Shown: positions 1-6,979, numbered from the stretch's first letter. The stretch is 8,229 nucleotides of DNA from Bacteroidota bacterium (GCA_023429365.1 JAEYVW010000428.1:1-8229), one strand, 5' to 3'. Numbers and translations: made by a program. The notes: generated from the sequence alone by a model not told the origin.

Positions 1-1028
1 AGGGTAATGCATTTGAAGTGATGAAACCTGGTGCAACCAAGTTGCTTTTGGATATAAAAGAACAGGGTACAATCCAGCGAATCTGGATGACAATCGATCA
101 AAATCCGGTAAAACTAAGGAGTCTTCGTTTCCAGTTTTTTTGGGACAATTCGGCCCAACCAGCTGTTGATGTTCCAATGGGCGATTTTTTCGGATACAAT
201 GTTGGAAAACAGGTTGCATTTCAGTCCGCACTATTTACAAGCGGAGAGGGTCGTTCTTTTAATTGTTATATCCCCATGCCCTTTCGCACTGCGGCAAAAG
301 TGTTGTTGATCAACGAAGGAAAGGAAGACGTAAAATTATTCTATGACATAGATTTTGTTCTACATAAAATCTCACCTGACGCACTCTATTTTCATGCTTA
401 CTGGTCGCGCCAGTCAGGCGGAAATTTAGGAGATGATTTTCTTGTTCTGCCAAAGATCACAGGTAAGGGAAGGTTTCTCGGGATGACGGTGGGGTTAAAT
501 ACTGACTCTTCGTATAGTAAAAGTTGGTGGGGTGAAGGTGAAGTGAAGATGTATCTCGACGGCGACTCAGCGTATCCAACGATAGCTGGTACCGGTGCTG
601 AGGATTATATCGGAAGCGCCTGGGGTCTTGGAACTTTTACAAATCTTTACCAGGGTTGTACGGTGGCCAGTGATTCCACGAGACAATATTGTTTCTATCG
701 CTGGCATATTCCAGATGCGATTTATTTCAACAGGGATTTAAAAGTCACCCTGCAGCAAATAGGAGGCTGGGGCAAAAATGATGTAAAGCGTTTGTATGAA
801 AGCGGCGTAAAGCTAAAACCCGTTACCATAGATGGACCGGCGGGTTTTGTAAGACTGTTGGACATGGCTGAGCCACCGCTGATCACCGACCCGGCATTTC
901 CGGATGGATGGGTCAACTTTTATCGTGTTGATGACTATTCAGCGGTCAGTTATTTTTATCTGAATAAACCAGTATCAGGTTTACCTGGGTTAGCTCCTGT
1001 TGAAGTGAGGACCAGGAATGTAAAGTGA
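1..1028 (+). CDS. GH172 (DUF2961) glycoside hydrolase, 5' end cut by window edge
   Basis: The frame is open to the left edge (first full codon at base 3, reading GNAFEVMKPG), so the GTG/ATG at 18-23 is internal and the true start and any signal peptide lie outside the window. About 341 residues are visible. DUF2961/GH172 hallmarks are an N-terminal 'DIKEQGTIQRIWMTI' strand, 'GDFFGYNVG', 'EGRSFNCYIPMPFR', 'WWGEGEVKMYLDGD' and 'GTGAEDYIGSAWGLG', ending with 'YRWHIPDAIYF'. Family members studied act on furanosides (difructose dianhydride I, D-arabinan). Glu codons at 534-536 (WGEG) and 600-602 (AEDY) fall where, by memory of the characterised enzyme's spacing, the two catalytic glutamates should be; this assignment is inference. 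It is the first visible gene of a + strand run of four carbohydrate-active genes, with the sulfatase following after 44 nt. Family assignment is firm; the linkage cleaved is unknown. Confidence 0.92.
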   Translation, partial: GNAFEVMKPGATKLLLDIKEQGTIQRIWMTIDQNPVKLRSLRFQFFWDNSAQPAVDVPMGDFFGYNVGKQVAFQSALFTSGEGRSFNCYIPMPFRTAAKVLLINEGKEDVKLFYDIDFVLHKISPDALYFHAYWSRQSGGNLGDDFLVLPKITGKGRFLGMTVGLNTDSSYSKSWWGEGEVKMYLDGDSAYPTIAGTGAEDYIGSAWGLGTFTNLYQGCTVASDSTRQYCFYRWHIPDAIYFNRDLKVTLQQIGGWGKNDVKRLYESGVKLKPVTIDGPAGFVRLLDMAEPPLITDPAFPDGWVNFYRVDDYSAVSYFYLNKPVSGLPGLAPVEVRTRNVK

Positions 1029-1072
1029 GGCTGTTAGCGCTGTGTAACATTGATACCAGGGATTAAAAGAAT

Positions 1073-2581
1073 ATGGCAATGCAAAGAATTTATTTCTTAT
1101 TGATCTGTTGTCTTTTGATGAATACAGTATTGTTTTCACAGAAAGGCAAGGCCAGACCGATGAATATCATTTTTATTCTTGCTGATGATCACCGGTATGA
1201 TGCGATGGGTTTTATGAATAAGATCAAAGGTCTGCAAACACCGGGGATGGACAGAATGGCAAAAGAAGGCGCTCATATGAAGAATGCCTTTGTATCAACA
1301 GCGCTCTGTTCACCCAGCCGGGCATCGATATTAACCGGGCAGTATGCACATACACATACCGTGGTTGACAACGAAGCTCCCTTACCAAAAGACCTTGTAT
1401 TTTTTCCAAAATATATGCAGCAAAGCGGGTACCAGACTGCTTTTCTTGGTAAATGGCATATGGGCAATACAGACGATATGCCCCAACCCGGTTTTGATCA
1501 TTGGGTGAGCTTTCGGGGGCAGGGTGTATACTATGATCCAGAGTTCAATGTAAATGGGAAAAGGGTCAAACAACCGGCGGGTACCTATGTCACTGATGCT
1601 TTGACAGAGCAGGCAATCCAATGGATGGAGGGTCGGAATAAAAACAAACCATTCTTTTTGTACCTGTCGCATAAAGGTGTACATGCGGAATTTTATCCCG
1701 CAAAAAGACACGAAGGGAAGTATGCCGATATTCCAATCATCTGCCCCCCTTCAATGTACCTGACTGCTACCGATAGCAGCAAAACCTTTGGAGTCGTCAC
1801 TTCTCCGCAGACGAAAGTCAATTACCGGGACATACCCAAGTGGGTGCGTGAGCAGCGCTATAGCTGGCACGGGGTGGATTACATGTATCATGGCCAGATA
1901 CCTTTTGATGAGTTTTATCGTCGTTATCTTGAAACATTGCAGGCTGTTGATGAAAGTATCCAAAAAGTAATTGAATGGGTAAGTGCGCAGGGTTTGCAGG
2001 ATAACACGATGGTTGTTTATATGGGTGATAACGGGTTTTCATTTGGAGAACATGGATTAATTGACAAAAGACATGCATACGAGGAGTCGATGCGGGTTCC
2101 TTTATTGGTTTGGGCGCCGGGCATGGTAAAACCCAATTCTGTCATCAACCAGAATATTATGAATGTAGACCTGGCGCCAACTTTCCTGGAGCTTGCGGGA
2201 ATAAAGACGCCTTTGAATATGCAGGGCTATTCTTTTTTGAATGTATTGAAGGGGGATACCGCAGCCTGGCAACGGAGCAAAGTGTTTTATGAATACTACT
2301 GGGAGGCAGCATTTCCGCAAACACCCACAACGTTTGCGATCCGGACCGAGCGCTTTAAGTATATTTATTATAATGGAGTTTGGGACATCAATGAATTATA
2401 TGACCTGCAGGCTGATCCATATGAGATGAATAATCTTATTCGGGACACGAGTTATCAGCAAACAGGAATTCAGTTGAGAACTGAGCTTTTTAACTGGCTC
2501 GAGAAAACGGGAGGATTGCAGATTCCTCTAAAGAAAGCAGCCGGCCGTCGTTTTGACAACCTGTACAGAAATACCTACTAA
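1073..2581 (+). CDS. exported S1-family sulfatase (formylglycine type)
   Basis: This 502-residue protein has an N-terminal signal peptide (about residues 1-22, ending LFSQ), so it acts in the periplasm or beyond. The active-site signature C79-S-P-S-R83 followed by ASILTGQ is the Cys-type site that a formylglycine-generating enzyme oxidises. Metal-ligand motifs are present: 'ILADDHRYD' (D38, D39) and 'YMGDNGFSFGEHG' (D319, N320). 'GKWHMG' (K127, H129) and 'DKRHAYEESMRVPL' (around K332) complete the catalytic pocket. Length is usual for S1 sulfatases. The layout resembles Bacteroidota enzymes annotated as N-acetylglucosamine-6-sulfatase/mucin-desulfating, but the subfamily and substrate are not settled. 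ATG at 1073 is used; a second ATG six bases on (1079) is nearly equivalent, and neither has a strong ribosome binding site. The stop codon lies 2 nt before the next gene, which suggests translational coupling. Role: removing sulfate esters from a glycan so that the neighbouring hydrolases can act. Confidence 0.95.
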   Translation: MAMQRIYFLLICCLLMNTVLFSQKGKARPMNIIFILADDHRYDAMGFMNKIKGLQTPGMDRMAKEGAHMKNAFVSTALCSPSRASILTGQYAHTHTVVDNEAPLPKDLVFFPKYMQQSGYQTAFLGKWHMGNTDDMPQPGFDHWVSFRGQGVYYDPEFNVNGKRVKQPAGTYVTDALTEQAIQWMEGRNKNKPFFLYLSHKGVHAEFYPAKRHEGKYADIPIICPPSMYLTATDSSKTFGVVTSPQTKVNYRDIPKWVREQRYSWHGVDYMYHGQIPFDEFYRRYLETLQAVDESIQKVIEWVSAQGLQDNTMVVYMGDNGFSFGEHGLIDKRHAYEESMRVPLLVWAPGMVKPNSVINQNIMNVDLAPTFLELAGIKTPLNMQGYSFLNVLKGDTAAWQRSKVFYEYYWEAAFPQTPTTFAIRTERFKYIYYNGVWDINELYDLQADPYEMNNLIRDTSYQQTGIQLRTELFNWLEKTGGLQIPLKKAAGRRFDNLYRNTY

Positions 2582-2583
2582 AT

Positions 2584-3372
2584 ATGTATAATATGAAAAG
2601 ATGGATGATTATTATCGGGGTTATGTTATTTTATGGTGCGGGTTTCTCACAGGACCTTAGCCAATATGAAAGACATTATCATATCAGTGACAAGGATACC
2701 CTCCCTTACCGATTGTTATTGCCAGCCAACTATGATGCGTCAAAAAAATACCCGCTTGTTTTATTTCTGCATGGTGCGGGAGAGCGGGGAAACGATAATG
2801 AGAAGCAATTGATTCATGGCTCCAAGTTGTTTTTGAGTGATGATGCGCGGACAAAACATCCTTCCATCGTGGTCTTCCCTCAATGCCCCTCGAATAGTTT
2901 TTGGAGCAATGTAAGTTTCAAGAATGACTCTGCTGGAAAGCGGCAATTTATTTTCAGTGCCGGTTTAGAGCCAACGTCTGCAATGAAAATGGTTCAGGAG
3001 TTACTCCATCAGTTGATCCAAAGGTTTCCGGTTGAAAAAAAACAGGTTTATGTGATGGGGTTGTCGATGGGTGGCATGGGTACATTCGAAATCGTACGAC
3101 GTATTCCTGGTTTGTTTGCTGCTGCCATTCCAATTTGTGGTGGAGGTGCTCCATCTACAGCTGAGAAATTGAAATCTACCAGCTGGTGGGTATTTCATGG
3201 AGCGCAGGATTTAACGGTACCCCTAAAGTATTCAGAGGAAATGGTCAAAGCACTGAAAGAAGTGAAGGCACCTGTAAAATTTACTGTATATCCAGACGCG
3301 AGTCATAATAGCTGGGATCCTGCATTTGCCGAACCTGAGTATTTAAACTGGTTGTTCTCTCATCGTCGATAA
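2584..3372 (+). CDS. secreted CE1-like alpha/beta-hydrolase (esterase or predicted peptidase)
   Basis: This 262-residue protein has a signal peptide (MKRWMIIIGVMLFYGAGFSQ from the second Met). The alpha/beta-hydrolase fold is shown by the oxyanion-hole strand 'YPLVLFLHGAGERG' (about 56-69), the nucleophile elbow G-L-S161-M-G-G, the acid strand 'WWVFHGAQDLTVP' with D209, and 'YPDASHNSWDPAF' with H241, giving a complete Ser-Asp-His triad. The architecture matches the group annotated variously as phospholipase/carboxylesterase, prolyl-oligopeptidase-like, or COG4099 'predicted peptidase', which includes CE1-type carbohydrate esterases. Beside a sulfatase and two glycosidases, the likely job is removing acyl groups (acetyl, feruloyl or similar) from a polysaccharide; that is inference from context. 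The start is at 2584 or at ATG 2593; the latter gives a more typical signal peptide. It begins 2 nt after the sulfatase stop and ends 16 nt before the GH30 gene. Confidence 0.88.
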   Translation: MYNMKRWMIIIGVMLFYGAGFSQDLSQYERHYHISDKDTLPYRLLLPANYDASKKYPLVLFLHGAGERGNDNEKQLIHGSKLFLSDDARTKHPSIVVFPQCPSNSFWSNVSFKNDSAGKRQFIFSAGLEPTSAMKMVQELLHQLIQRFPVEKKQVYVMGLSMGGMGTFEIVRRIPGLFAAAIPICGGGAPSTAEKLKSTSWWVFHGAQDLTVPLKYSEEMVKALKEVKAPVKFTVYPDASHNSWDPAFAEPEYLNWLFSHRR

Positions 3373-3388
3373 AATAAAATACCGCTCT

Positions 3389-4840
3389 ATGCAACTAAGA
3401 ATTTTAATAATAGTAATGGTGGCTGTTCTGAATCTTCGTGGAGGATGTTCTAAAGAAAAAGCGCAGGAAGAGACGCCACCTCCACCTCCTCCGCCGCCAC
3501 CGGCCGTGAATGAGGTGGATTTCTGGCTGTCAAAGGGCGATCAATCCGTCCTCCTTGCAAAGCAATCTGTAGTGTTGGGATTTGGAACTACTGCCAATAC
3601 ATATCCATATATAACGGTAGATACCACACAGCGTTTTCAGACTGTTGATGGGTTTGGATATACATTAACCAGTGGGAGCGCTACCCTAATTAATGGTTTG
3701 TCTGCTGCTACAAAGGCCGCACTGCTACAGGAATTATTTGGTAATTCCCCTACTTCAATTGGAATAAGTTACCTGCGTATCAGTATCGGAGCCTCTGACC
3801 TAAGCGCTTCAGTTTATACTTATAATGATATGCCTGCAGGCCAAACAGATCCTACACTTTCCAATTTTAGTCTAGATGCAGAGCGGGCCGGTGGTAGTGG
3901 GTTAATTCCTTTATTGAAGGAAATCCTTGCTATTAACCCATCGATTAAAATATTAGGTAGTCCCTGGACACCGCCGGTATGGATGAAGGATAATGGTAGT
4001 TCTATTGGTGGGAGCCTGCTACCCCAGTATTATGACGTATATGCCCAATATTTTGTGAAGTACATCCAACAGATGAAAGATGAGGGTATTACCATAGATG
4101 CCATTACACCGCAAAACGAGCCATTGCATCCCGGCAATAATCCAAGCCTGTTGATGACTGCGGAGCAACAAAGGGATTTTATAAAAAACAGTTTAGGACC
4201 GGCATTCCAGGCGGCTGGTGTTTCTACAAAGATTATTGTCTATGATCACAACTGCGACCGGCCGGATTATCCATTAACCATACTCAATGACCCGGCGGCC
4301 AAAGCTTTTGTTGATGGTTCAGCCTTTCACTTATATGCCGGAGATATCAGTGCTTTGTCGACCGTACATGCCAGTCACCCGGATAAGCATGTATACTTCA
4401 CTGAACAATGGACTTCTTCCACAGGTGGATTCGAAGGTGATTTTAAATGGCATTTGAAAAATGTAATCATTGGGTCGATGCGGAACTGGAGTCGCGTGGC
4501 GCTGGAGTGGAACCTGGCGAATGATCCAGGTTTTGGCCCGCATACACCCGGTGGTTGTACGCAGTGCAAAGGCGCGTTAACGATCGGTACGACTACTACA
4601 AGGAATGTTTCTTATTATATTATTGCCCAGGCATCAAAGTTTGTTCCTCCCGGATCGGTGCGTGTGGCGAGTGAAAATCACGGGAGTCTGTATACGGTAG
4701 CTTTTTTGACGCCGGAGAAAAAGAAAGTGCTTATTGCTTTGAACGACGGTGCGTCAGCGATAACGTTTAATATCAAATTCAGGGATAAATGGACAACGAC
4801 GGTATTGCCGGGGAATAGCGCGGGAACGTATGTGTGGTAG
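3389..4840 (+). CDS. GH30-family glycosidase, probable lipoprotein
   Basis: This 483-residue (beta/alpha)8 glycosidase of clan GH-A, family GH30, is usually annotated glucosylceramidase or O-glycosyl hydrolase. A hydrophobic N-terminus leads to a Cys at residue 20 (LRGGC-SKEK), read as a lipobox, followed by a charged stretch and nine consecutive prolines (30-38) that probably act as a tether. The catalytic domain opens with 'FQTVDGFGYTLTSGSA' (83-98), then 'LRISIGASDLS', 'ILGSPWTPPVWMK' (188-200), the acid/base motif 'ITPQNEP' with E244, and the nucleophile motif 'VYFTEQW' with E339. 'GGCTQCKGALTI' (C390, C393) and a C-terminal beta domain (about 400-483) follow. Members act on beta-1,6-glucan, beta-glucosides or related linkages; this sequence alone does not decide the subfamily. 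It is last in the four-gene run, and no strong terminator directly follows it. Arg at the -3 position of the lipobox is unusual, so lipidation is likely but not certain. Confidence 0.94.
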   Translation: MQLRILIIVMVAVLNLRGGCSKEKAQEETPPPPPPPPPAVNEVDFWLSKGDQSVLLAKQSVVLGFGTTANTYPYITVDTTQRFQTVDGFGYTLTSGSATLINGLSAATKAALLQELFGNSPTSIGISYLRISIGASDLSASVYTYNDMPAGQTDPTLSNFSLDAERAGGSGLIPLLKEILAINPSIKILGSPWTPPVWMKDNGSSIGGSLLPQYYDVYAQYFVKYIQQMKDEGITIDAITPQNEPLHPGNNPSLLMTAEQQRDFIKNSLGPAFQAAGVSTKIIVYDHNCDRPDYPLTILNDPAAKAFVDGSAFHLYAGDISALSTVHASHPDKHVYFTEQWTSSTGGFEGDFKWHLKNVIIGSMRNWSRVALEWNLANDPGFGPHTPGGCTQCKGALTIGTTTTRNVSYYIIAQASKFVPPGSVRVASENHGSLYTVAFLTPEKKKVLIALNDGASAITFNIKFRDKWTTTVLPGNSAGTYVW

Positions 4841-4925
4841 TTTGAAGAAAAGTCGGTTGAAAAATTGTAGGGGTGCGGGTTATTAAAAAGGGAGAATAAT
4901 TGATCCTGGCGCTATGTTTTAAATG

Positions 4926-5049
4926 GGAGTCACCTCAAGATTTGCTTCCCCTCGCGGGGCCCTCCCTCCCCCACCTACTCACCTACCTTTTTTTAAGGGA
5001 GGTATACAACTTCATTGTCAGCGAAGTTCGCTGGTGATGAAGTCACTCC
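4926..5049. repeat. candidate palindromic interspersed element
   Basis: Nested and adjacent inverted repeats are visible. GGAGT (4926-4930) is complementary to ACTCC (5045-5049) and would close the element. CCTCCCT (4961-4967) pairs with AGGGAGG (4996-5002). CCCC and GGGG flank TCGC near 4948-4959. Between 5009 and 5043 there is a 17-bp stem with a single-base loop. Together these could fold as a closed multi-branch structure. The layout suits a small repeat family or MITE remnant more than a gene. Copy number cannot be judged from one window, so calling it a repeat is inference. Confidence 0.4.
5009..5043. repeat. long hairpin: 17-bp near-perfect inverted repeat
   Basis: The left arm ACTTCATTGTCAGCGAA (5009-5025) and right arm TTCGCTGGTGATGAAGT (5027-5043) flank one G. 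The inner 7 bp (CAGCGAA/TTCGCTG) and outer 7 bp (ACTTCAT/ATGAAGT) are perfect, and the three middle positions form G-U pairs in RNA. The G-U pairs suggest either a structured RNA or an older palindrome that has drifted. There is no T-run directly after it, so it is not a standard terminator. GTGATGA (5034-5040) can also pair with TCATCAC (5068-5074), giving an alternative fold. Confidence 0.7.
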
Positions 5050-5142
5050 TTTGGCTTTCAACAATTGTCATCACGGACACTGGATTTTTCGGTACCCCTA
5101 ATACAATGTAAATGTCGTTGGGATCATTATCAAAACCATGGG

Positions 5143-5166
5143 AAAAAAACGTAATAAAACGTTTTT
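5143..5166. terminator. candidate bidirectional AT-rich terminator
   Basis: The stem AAAAACGT (5145-5152) / ACGTTTTT (5159-5166) encloses the 6-nt loop AATAAA. Read on the - strand, the 3' arm ends in seven T residues; on the + strand it ends in five. It lies about 60 nt past the stop of the reductase gene and between convergent genes, where a shared terminator is expected. The stem has only two G-C pairs, so it may be weak. Confidence 0.5.
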
Positions 5167-5225
5167 ATTCTGATCTGTGATTAATGAAAAATTTCTACGC
5201 TTTCAACCAATGACTCCAGCTATAA

Positions 5226-6323
5226 TTATTTCACATCAAAATCAACAACTACAACAGGAGTCTTTGGATGCGACTGGCAGGTAAGAATATAGCCCTGTTG
5301 AATCTCATCATCTTCAAGGCCCCAGTGCACATCCATCTCTACTTCACCTTCGACAAGCCGGGCTTTGCAGGTACAACATACTCCTCCTTTACAGGCGTAA
5401 GGAAGATCAGCGCCACGTTTTAGGGCTGCATCTAATATTGCTTCCTCGTCAAAACCAAGTTCAAAATCCAGGGATCGACCATCTACTTTGATGGTTACTT
5501 TACTTCTCTCTTCAGCCGACTGGCTGCTGGTCTTCAAGCTCTTTGATCCCAACTCTCCATCGATGTTCCCTTTAGGTACGCCGGGTGTTGTAAACAGTTC
5601 AAAATGTATATTCTTCTTGTCAATCCCTTTTTGTTCTAGAAATTCTTTTGTGCTAAAGATCATTTCTTCGGGACCGCAAATAAAGACTTCGTCCATACTG
5701 CTAAAATCAACAAGTTTTGATAACTCAAGCAGTTTTTCAATATCGATGCGTCCAAAGTTGATAAGTGACTCGGTTCTTTCGCGACTAAGTACATTGATCA
5801 GGTTGAACCGCTCGAGATACTTGTTTTTGATTGCTTCCAGTTCCTCAAAAAAAATGATTGAAGCACGACTCCTATTGCCATAAATAAGCGTAAAACAACT
5901 CAAAGGTTCTGTAGCCAGTGTTGTTTTTATCAATGAAATGACGGGTGTGATGCCGCTACCGGCCGCGATAGCGAGGTAATTCTTTTTTTGTTTAGGATCG
6001 AGGTCGGTATAGAATTTTCCCACCGGCTCCATAACCTCCAGAATATCGCCTCCCTTTAATTGCTCATTGGCAAATGGAGAAAATAAGCCACCATCGACTT
6101 TTTTGATCGCTACTCTAAGTTCGTTATCGAAGGGGCTGCTACAAATTGAATAAGTTCGCCTCACTTCCTGGTCATTGATCCGGGTTCGCATGGTGAGACT
6201 TTGGCCCTGCCGAAACCTGAATCGGTCCACCAGGTCCGCCGGAACATCAAAAACTACAGACACACATTCGGCAGTTTCTTTTCGGATTGCCTTTATTCGG
6301 AGCGGGTGAAAGTGAAGTGACAT
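5226..6323 (-). CDS. paaE: PaaE-type reductase: FAD/NAD(P)H oxidoreductase with C-terminal 2Fe-2S domain
   Basis: This 365-residue cytoplasmic electron-transfer protein has an N-terminal FAD-binding ferredoxin-reductase domain (about 5-105, with R56-T-Y-S59 for FAD), an NAD(P)H-binding domain (about 112-240, with 'AAGSGITPVISL' and C216-G-P), a polar linker (about 246-273), and a plant-type ferredoxin domain (275-365) with cluster cysteines C311, C316, C319 and C349 in C-x4-C-x2-C-x29-C spacing. Order and length match PaaE, the reductase of the phenylacetyl-CoA 1,2-epoxidase PaaABCE, which passes electrons from NADPH to the di-iron oxygenase. The ATG at 6323 lies 3 nt after the tetR stop, so the two genes are almost certainly co-transcribed and coupled. 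No paaA, B, C or D gene lies in the window; the genes downstream run the opposite way. The same architecture can serve other di-iron or Rieske oxygenases, so the architecture is certain but the exact partner is not. Confidence 0.85.
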   Translation of the reverse strand: MSLHFHPLRIKAIRKETAECVSVVFDVPADLVDRFRFRQGQSLTMRTRINDQEVRRTYSICSSPFDNELRVAIKKVDGGLFSPFANEQLKGGDILEVMEPVGKFYTDLDPKQKKNYLAIAAGSGITPVISLIKTTLATEPLSCFTLIYGNRSRASIIFFEELEAIKNKYLERFNLINVLSRERTESLINFGRIDIEKLLELSKLVDFSSMDEVFICGPEEMIFSTKEFLEQKGIDKKNIHFELFTTPGVPKGNIDGELGSKSLKTSSQSAEERSKVTIKVDGRSLDFELGFDEEAILDAALKRGADLPYACKGGVCCTCKARLVEGEVEMDVHWGLEDDEIQQGYILTCQSHPKTPVVVVDFDVK

Positions 6324-6326
6324 GGA

Positions 6327-6920
6327 TCAACCCTGTTTTCTTAAGCCGTCTATCATGATCATCACCATATTGTCTTCGAGTTCGCTGGCGTTGATCCTCG
6401 ATTTCGAGCGATGCCATGATTCAATACCACTCACCGCGTGGAGCATGATAAGAACCGCAGTGGGTGCATCGATCTTACGGATCTCGTTTTTTTGTATGCC
6501 GCTTTCTATGATGGCAGCGAATTTTTTGCGGTAATTACTTCGCTGGTTTTGAAAATTGGAAAGGTAAGGTTCTTCGAGATGTTTCCACTCCCGGTCACTT
6601 ACATATACTTCTTCGTATTTCTCAACCATTTGCCGGATATGAAACCGCAGCAGGGTTTCGATCTTGGCGATGGAACTCTGGTTGCCCGACTCGATCAAGG
6701 CCATATTATTATTGAAGCGGTTGGCCACATCAAAGCAAATGGCTTCCAGGATCTCATTCTTTGAACGGATATGATTGTATAAGCTCGCAGCTTCAATGCC
6801 CACTGTTTCGGCCAGGTCACGCATTGAGGTGGCGGCAAAACCTTTTTGCCGGAACATGGTAGCTGCTTTTTCCAGGATTAGCTCCTTTTTGGATGCCTTG
6901 CGACGCTGTATTTTGGCCAT
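6327..6920 (-). CDS. TetR/AcrR-family transcriptional regulator
   Basis: This 197-residue protein has a basic N-terminal arm (MAKIQRRKASKKE) leading into a TetR helix-turn-helix: 'ILEKAATMFRQKGFAATSMRDLAETVGIEAASLYNHIRSKNEIL' motifs span about residues 15-58, with the recognition helix near 42-51. The rest is an all-helical ligand-binding and dimerisation domain; 'EWKHLEEPYLSNFQNQR' and 'LIMLHAVSGIESWHRS' resemble the C-terminal part of regulators of fatty-acid or phenylacetate genes. ATG at 6920 is chosen; a TTG two codons upstream (6926) also opens the frame but is less likely. The gene is immediately upstream of the reductase and divergent from the sugar kinase. It probably represses its own two-gene operon and responds to an acyl- or aryl-CoA ligand; both ligand and target are inference. 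Confidence 0.93.
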   Translation of the reverse strand: MAKIQRRKASKKELILEKAATMFRQKGFAATSMRDLAETVGIEAASLYNHIRSKNEILEAICFDVANRFNNNMALIESGNQSSIAKIETLLRFHIRQMVEKYEEVYVSDREWKHLEEPYLSNFQNQRSNYRKKFAAIIESGIQKNEIRKIDAPTAVLIMLHAVSGIESWHRSKSRINASELEDNMVMIMIDGLRKQG

Positions 6921-6923
6921 ACC

Positions 6924-6931
6924 CAAAGATA
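6924..6931 (-). promoter_or_regulatory. candidate Bacteroidota -7 promoter box for tetR-paaE
   Basis: On the - strand this reads TATCTTTG, an exact match to the Bacteroidota -7 consensus TAnnTTTG. It ends only 3 nt before the tetR ATG, so transcription would begin at or next to the start codon and give a leaderless mRNA. No good TTTG-like -33 element stands at the expected distance (TTCTG is the nearest), which lowers confidence. Confidence 0.35.
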
Positions 6932-6942
6932 AGTAGTTGCCA

Positions 6943-6979
6943 TTAATTCAGAATGCCGGAATTAAGGATTGGCTTAATT
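6943..6979. promoter_or_regulatory. candidate TetR operator: overlapping inverted repeats
   Basis: Two inverted repeats share a half-site. TTAATTC (6943-6949) pairs with GAATTAA (6959-6965) across 9 nt. AATTAAG (6960-6966) pairs with CTTAATT (6973-6979) across 6 nt, giving the 20-bp site AATTAAGGATTGGCTTAATT. Dyads of this size in the spacer between a tetR gene and a divergent gene are typical TetR-family operators. The site lies just upstream of the candidate tetR -7 box, so binding could block that promoter and possibly affect the kinase gene. Confidence 0.45.

Larger units (their letters stand above)
4841..5225. other. intergenic region between converging transcripts
   Basis: These 385 nt separate the GH30 stop from the stop of the - strand reductase. 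A 62-codon open frame (4923-5111, +) is present, but its translation is low-complexity at the start (a run of prolines), resembles no family I recognise and lies over strong hairpins, so I do not call it a gene. The region splits into an unremarkable AT-rich lead (4841-4920), a GC/pyrimidine-rich hairpin-bearing stretch (about 4925-5050), a plain stretch, and an AT-rich hairpin at 5143-5166. Its marked local difference in composition suggests an inserted repeat. Confidence 0.6.

Noticed and set aside
18..23. GTG-ATG as the start of the GH172 gene
   Set aside because: The frame continues open to the window edge, and the upstream residues (GNAFEV) fit the family's N-terminal region, so the gene is simply cut by the window.
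1382..1711. 109-codon - strand open frame inside the sulfatase gene
   Set aside because: It is antisense to strongly conserved sulfatase sequence; no family features and no promoter were seen.
4923..5111. 62-codon + strand open frame in the intergenic region
   Set aside because: It lies on top of several hairpins, has a low-complexity proline stretch, no recognised family and no ribosome binding signal; it is better explained as a repeat-like sequence that happens to be open.
5488..5883. 131-codon + strand open frame inside the reductase gene
   Set aside because: It is antisense to well-conserved reductase motifs, and its Ser/Leu-rich translation is typical of a shadow frame.
6438..6764. 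108-codon + strand open frame inside the tetR gene
   Set aside because: It is the complement of a clear TetR protein, and its translation shows no domain.
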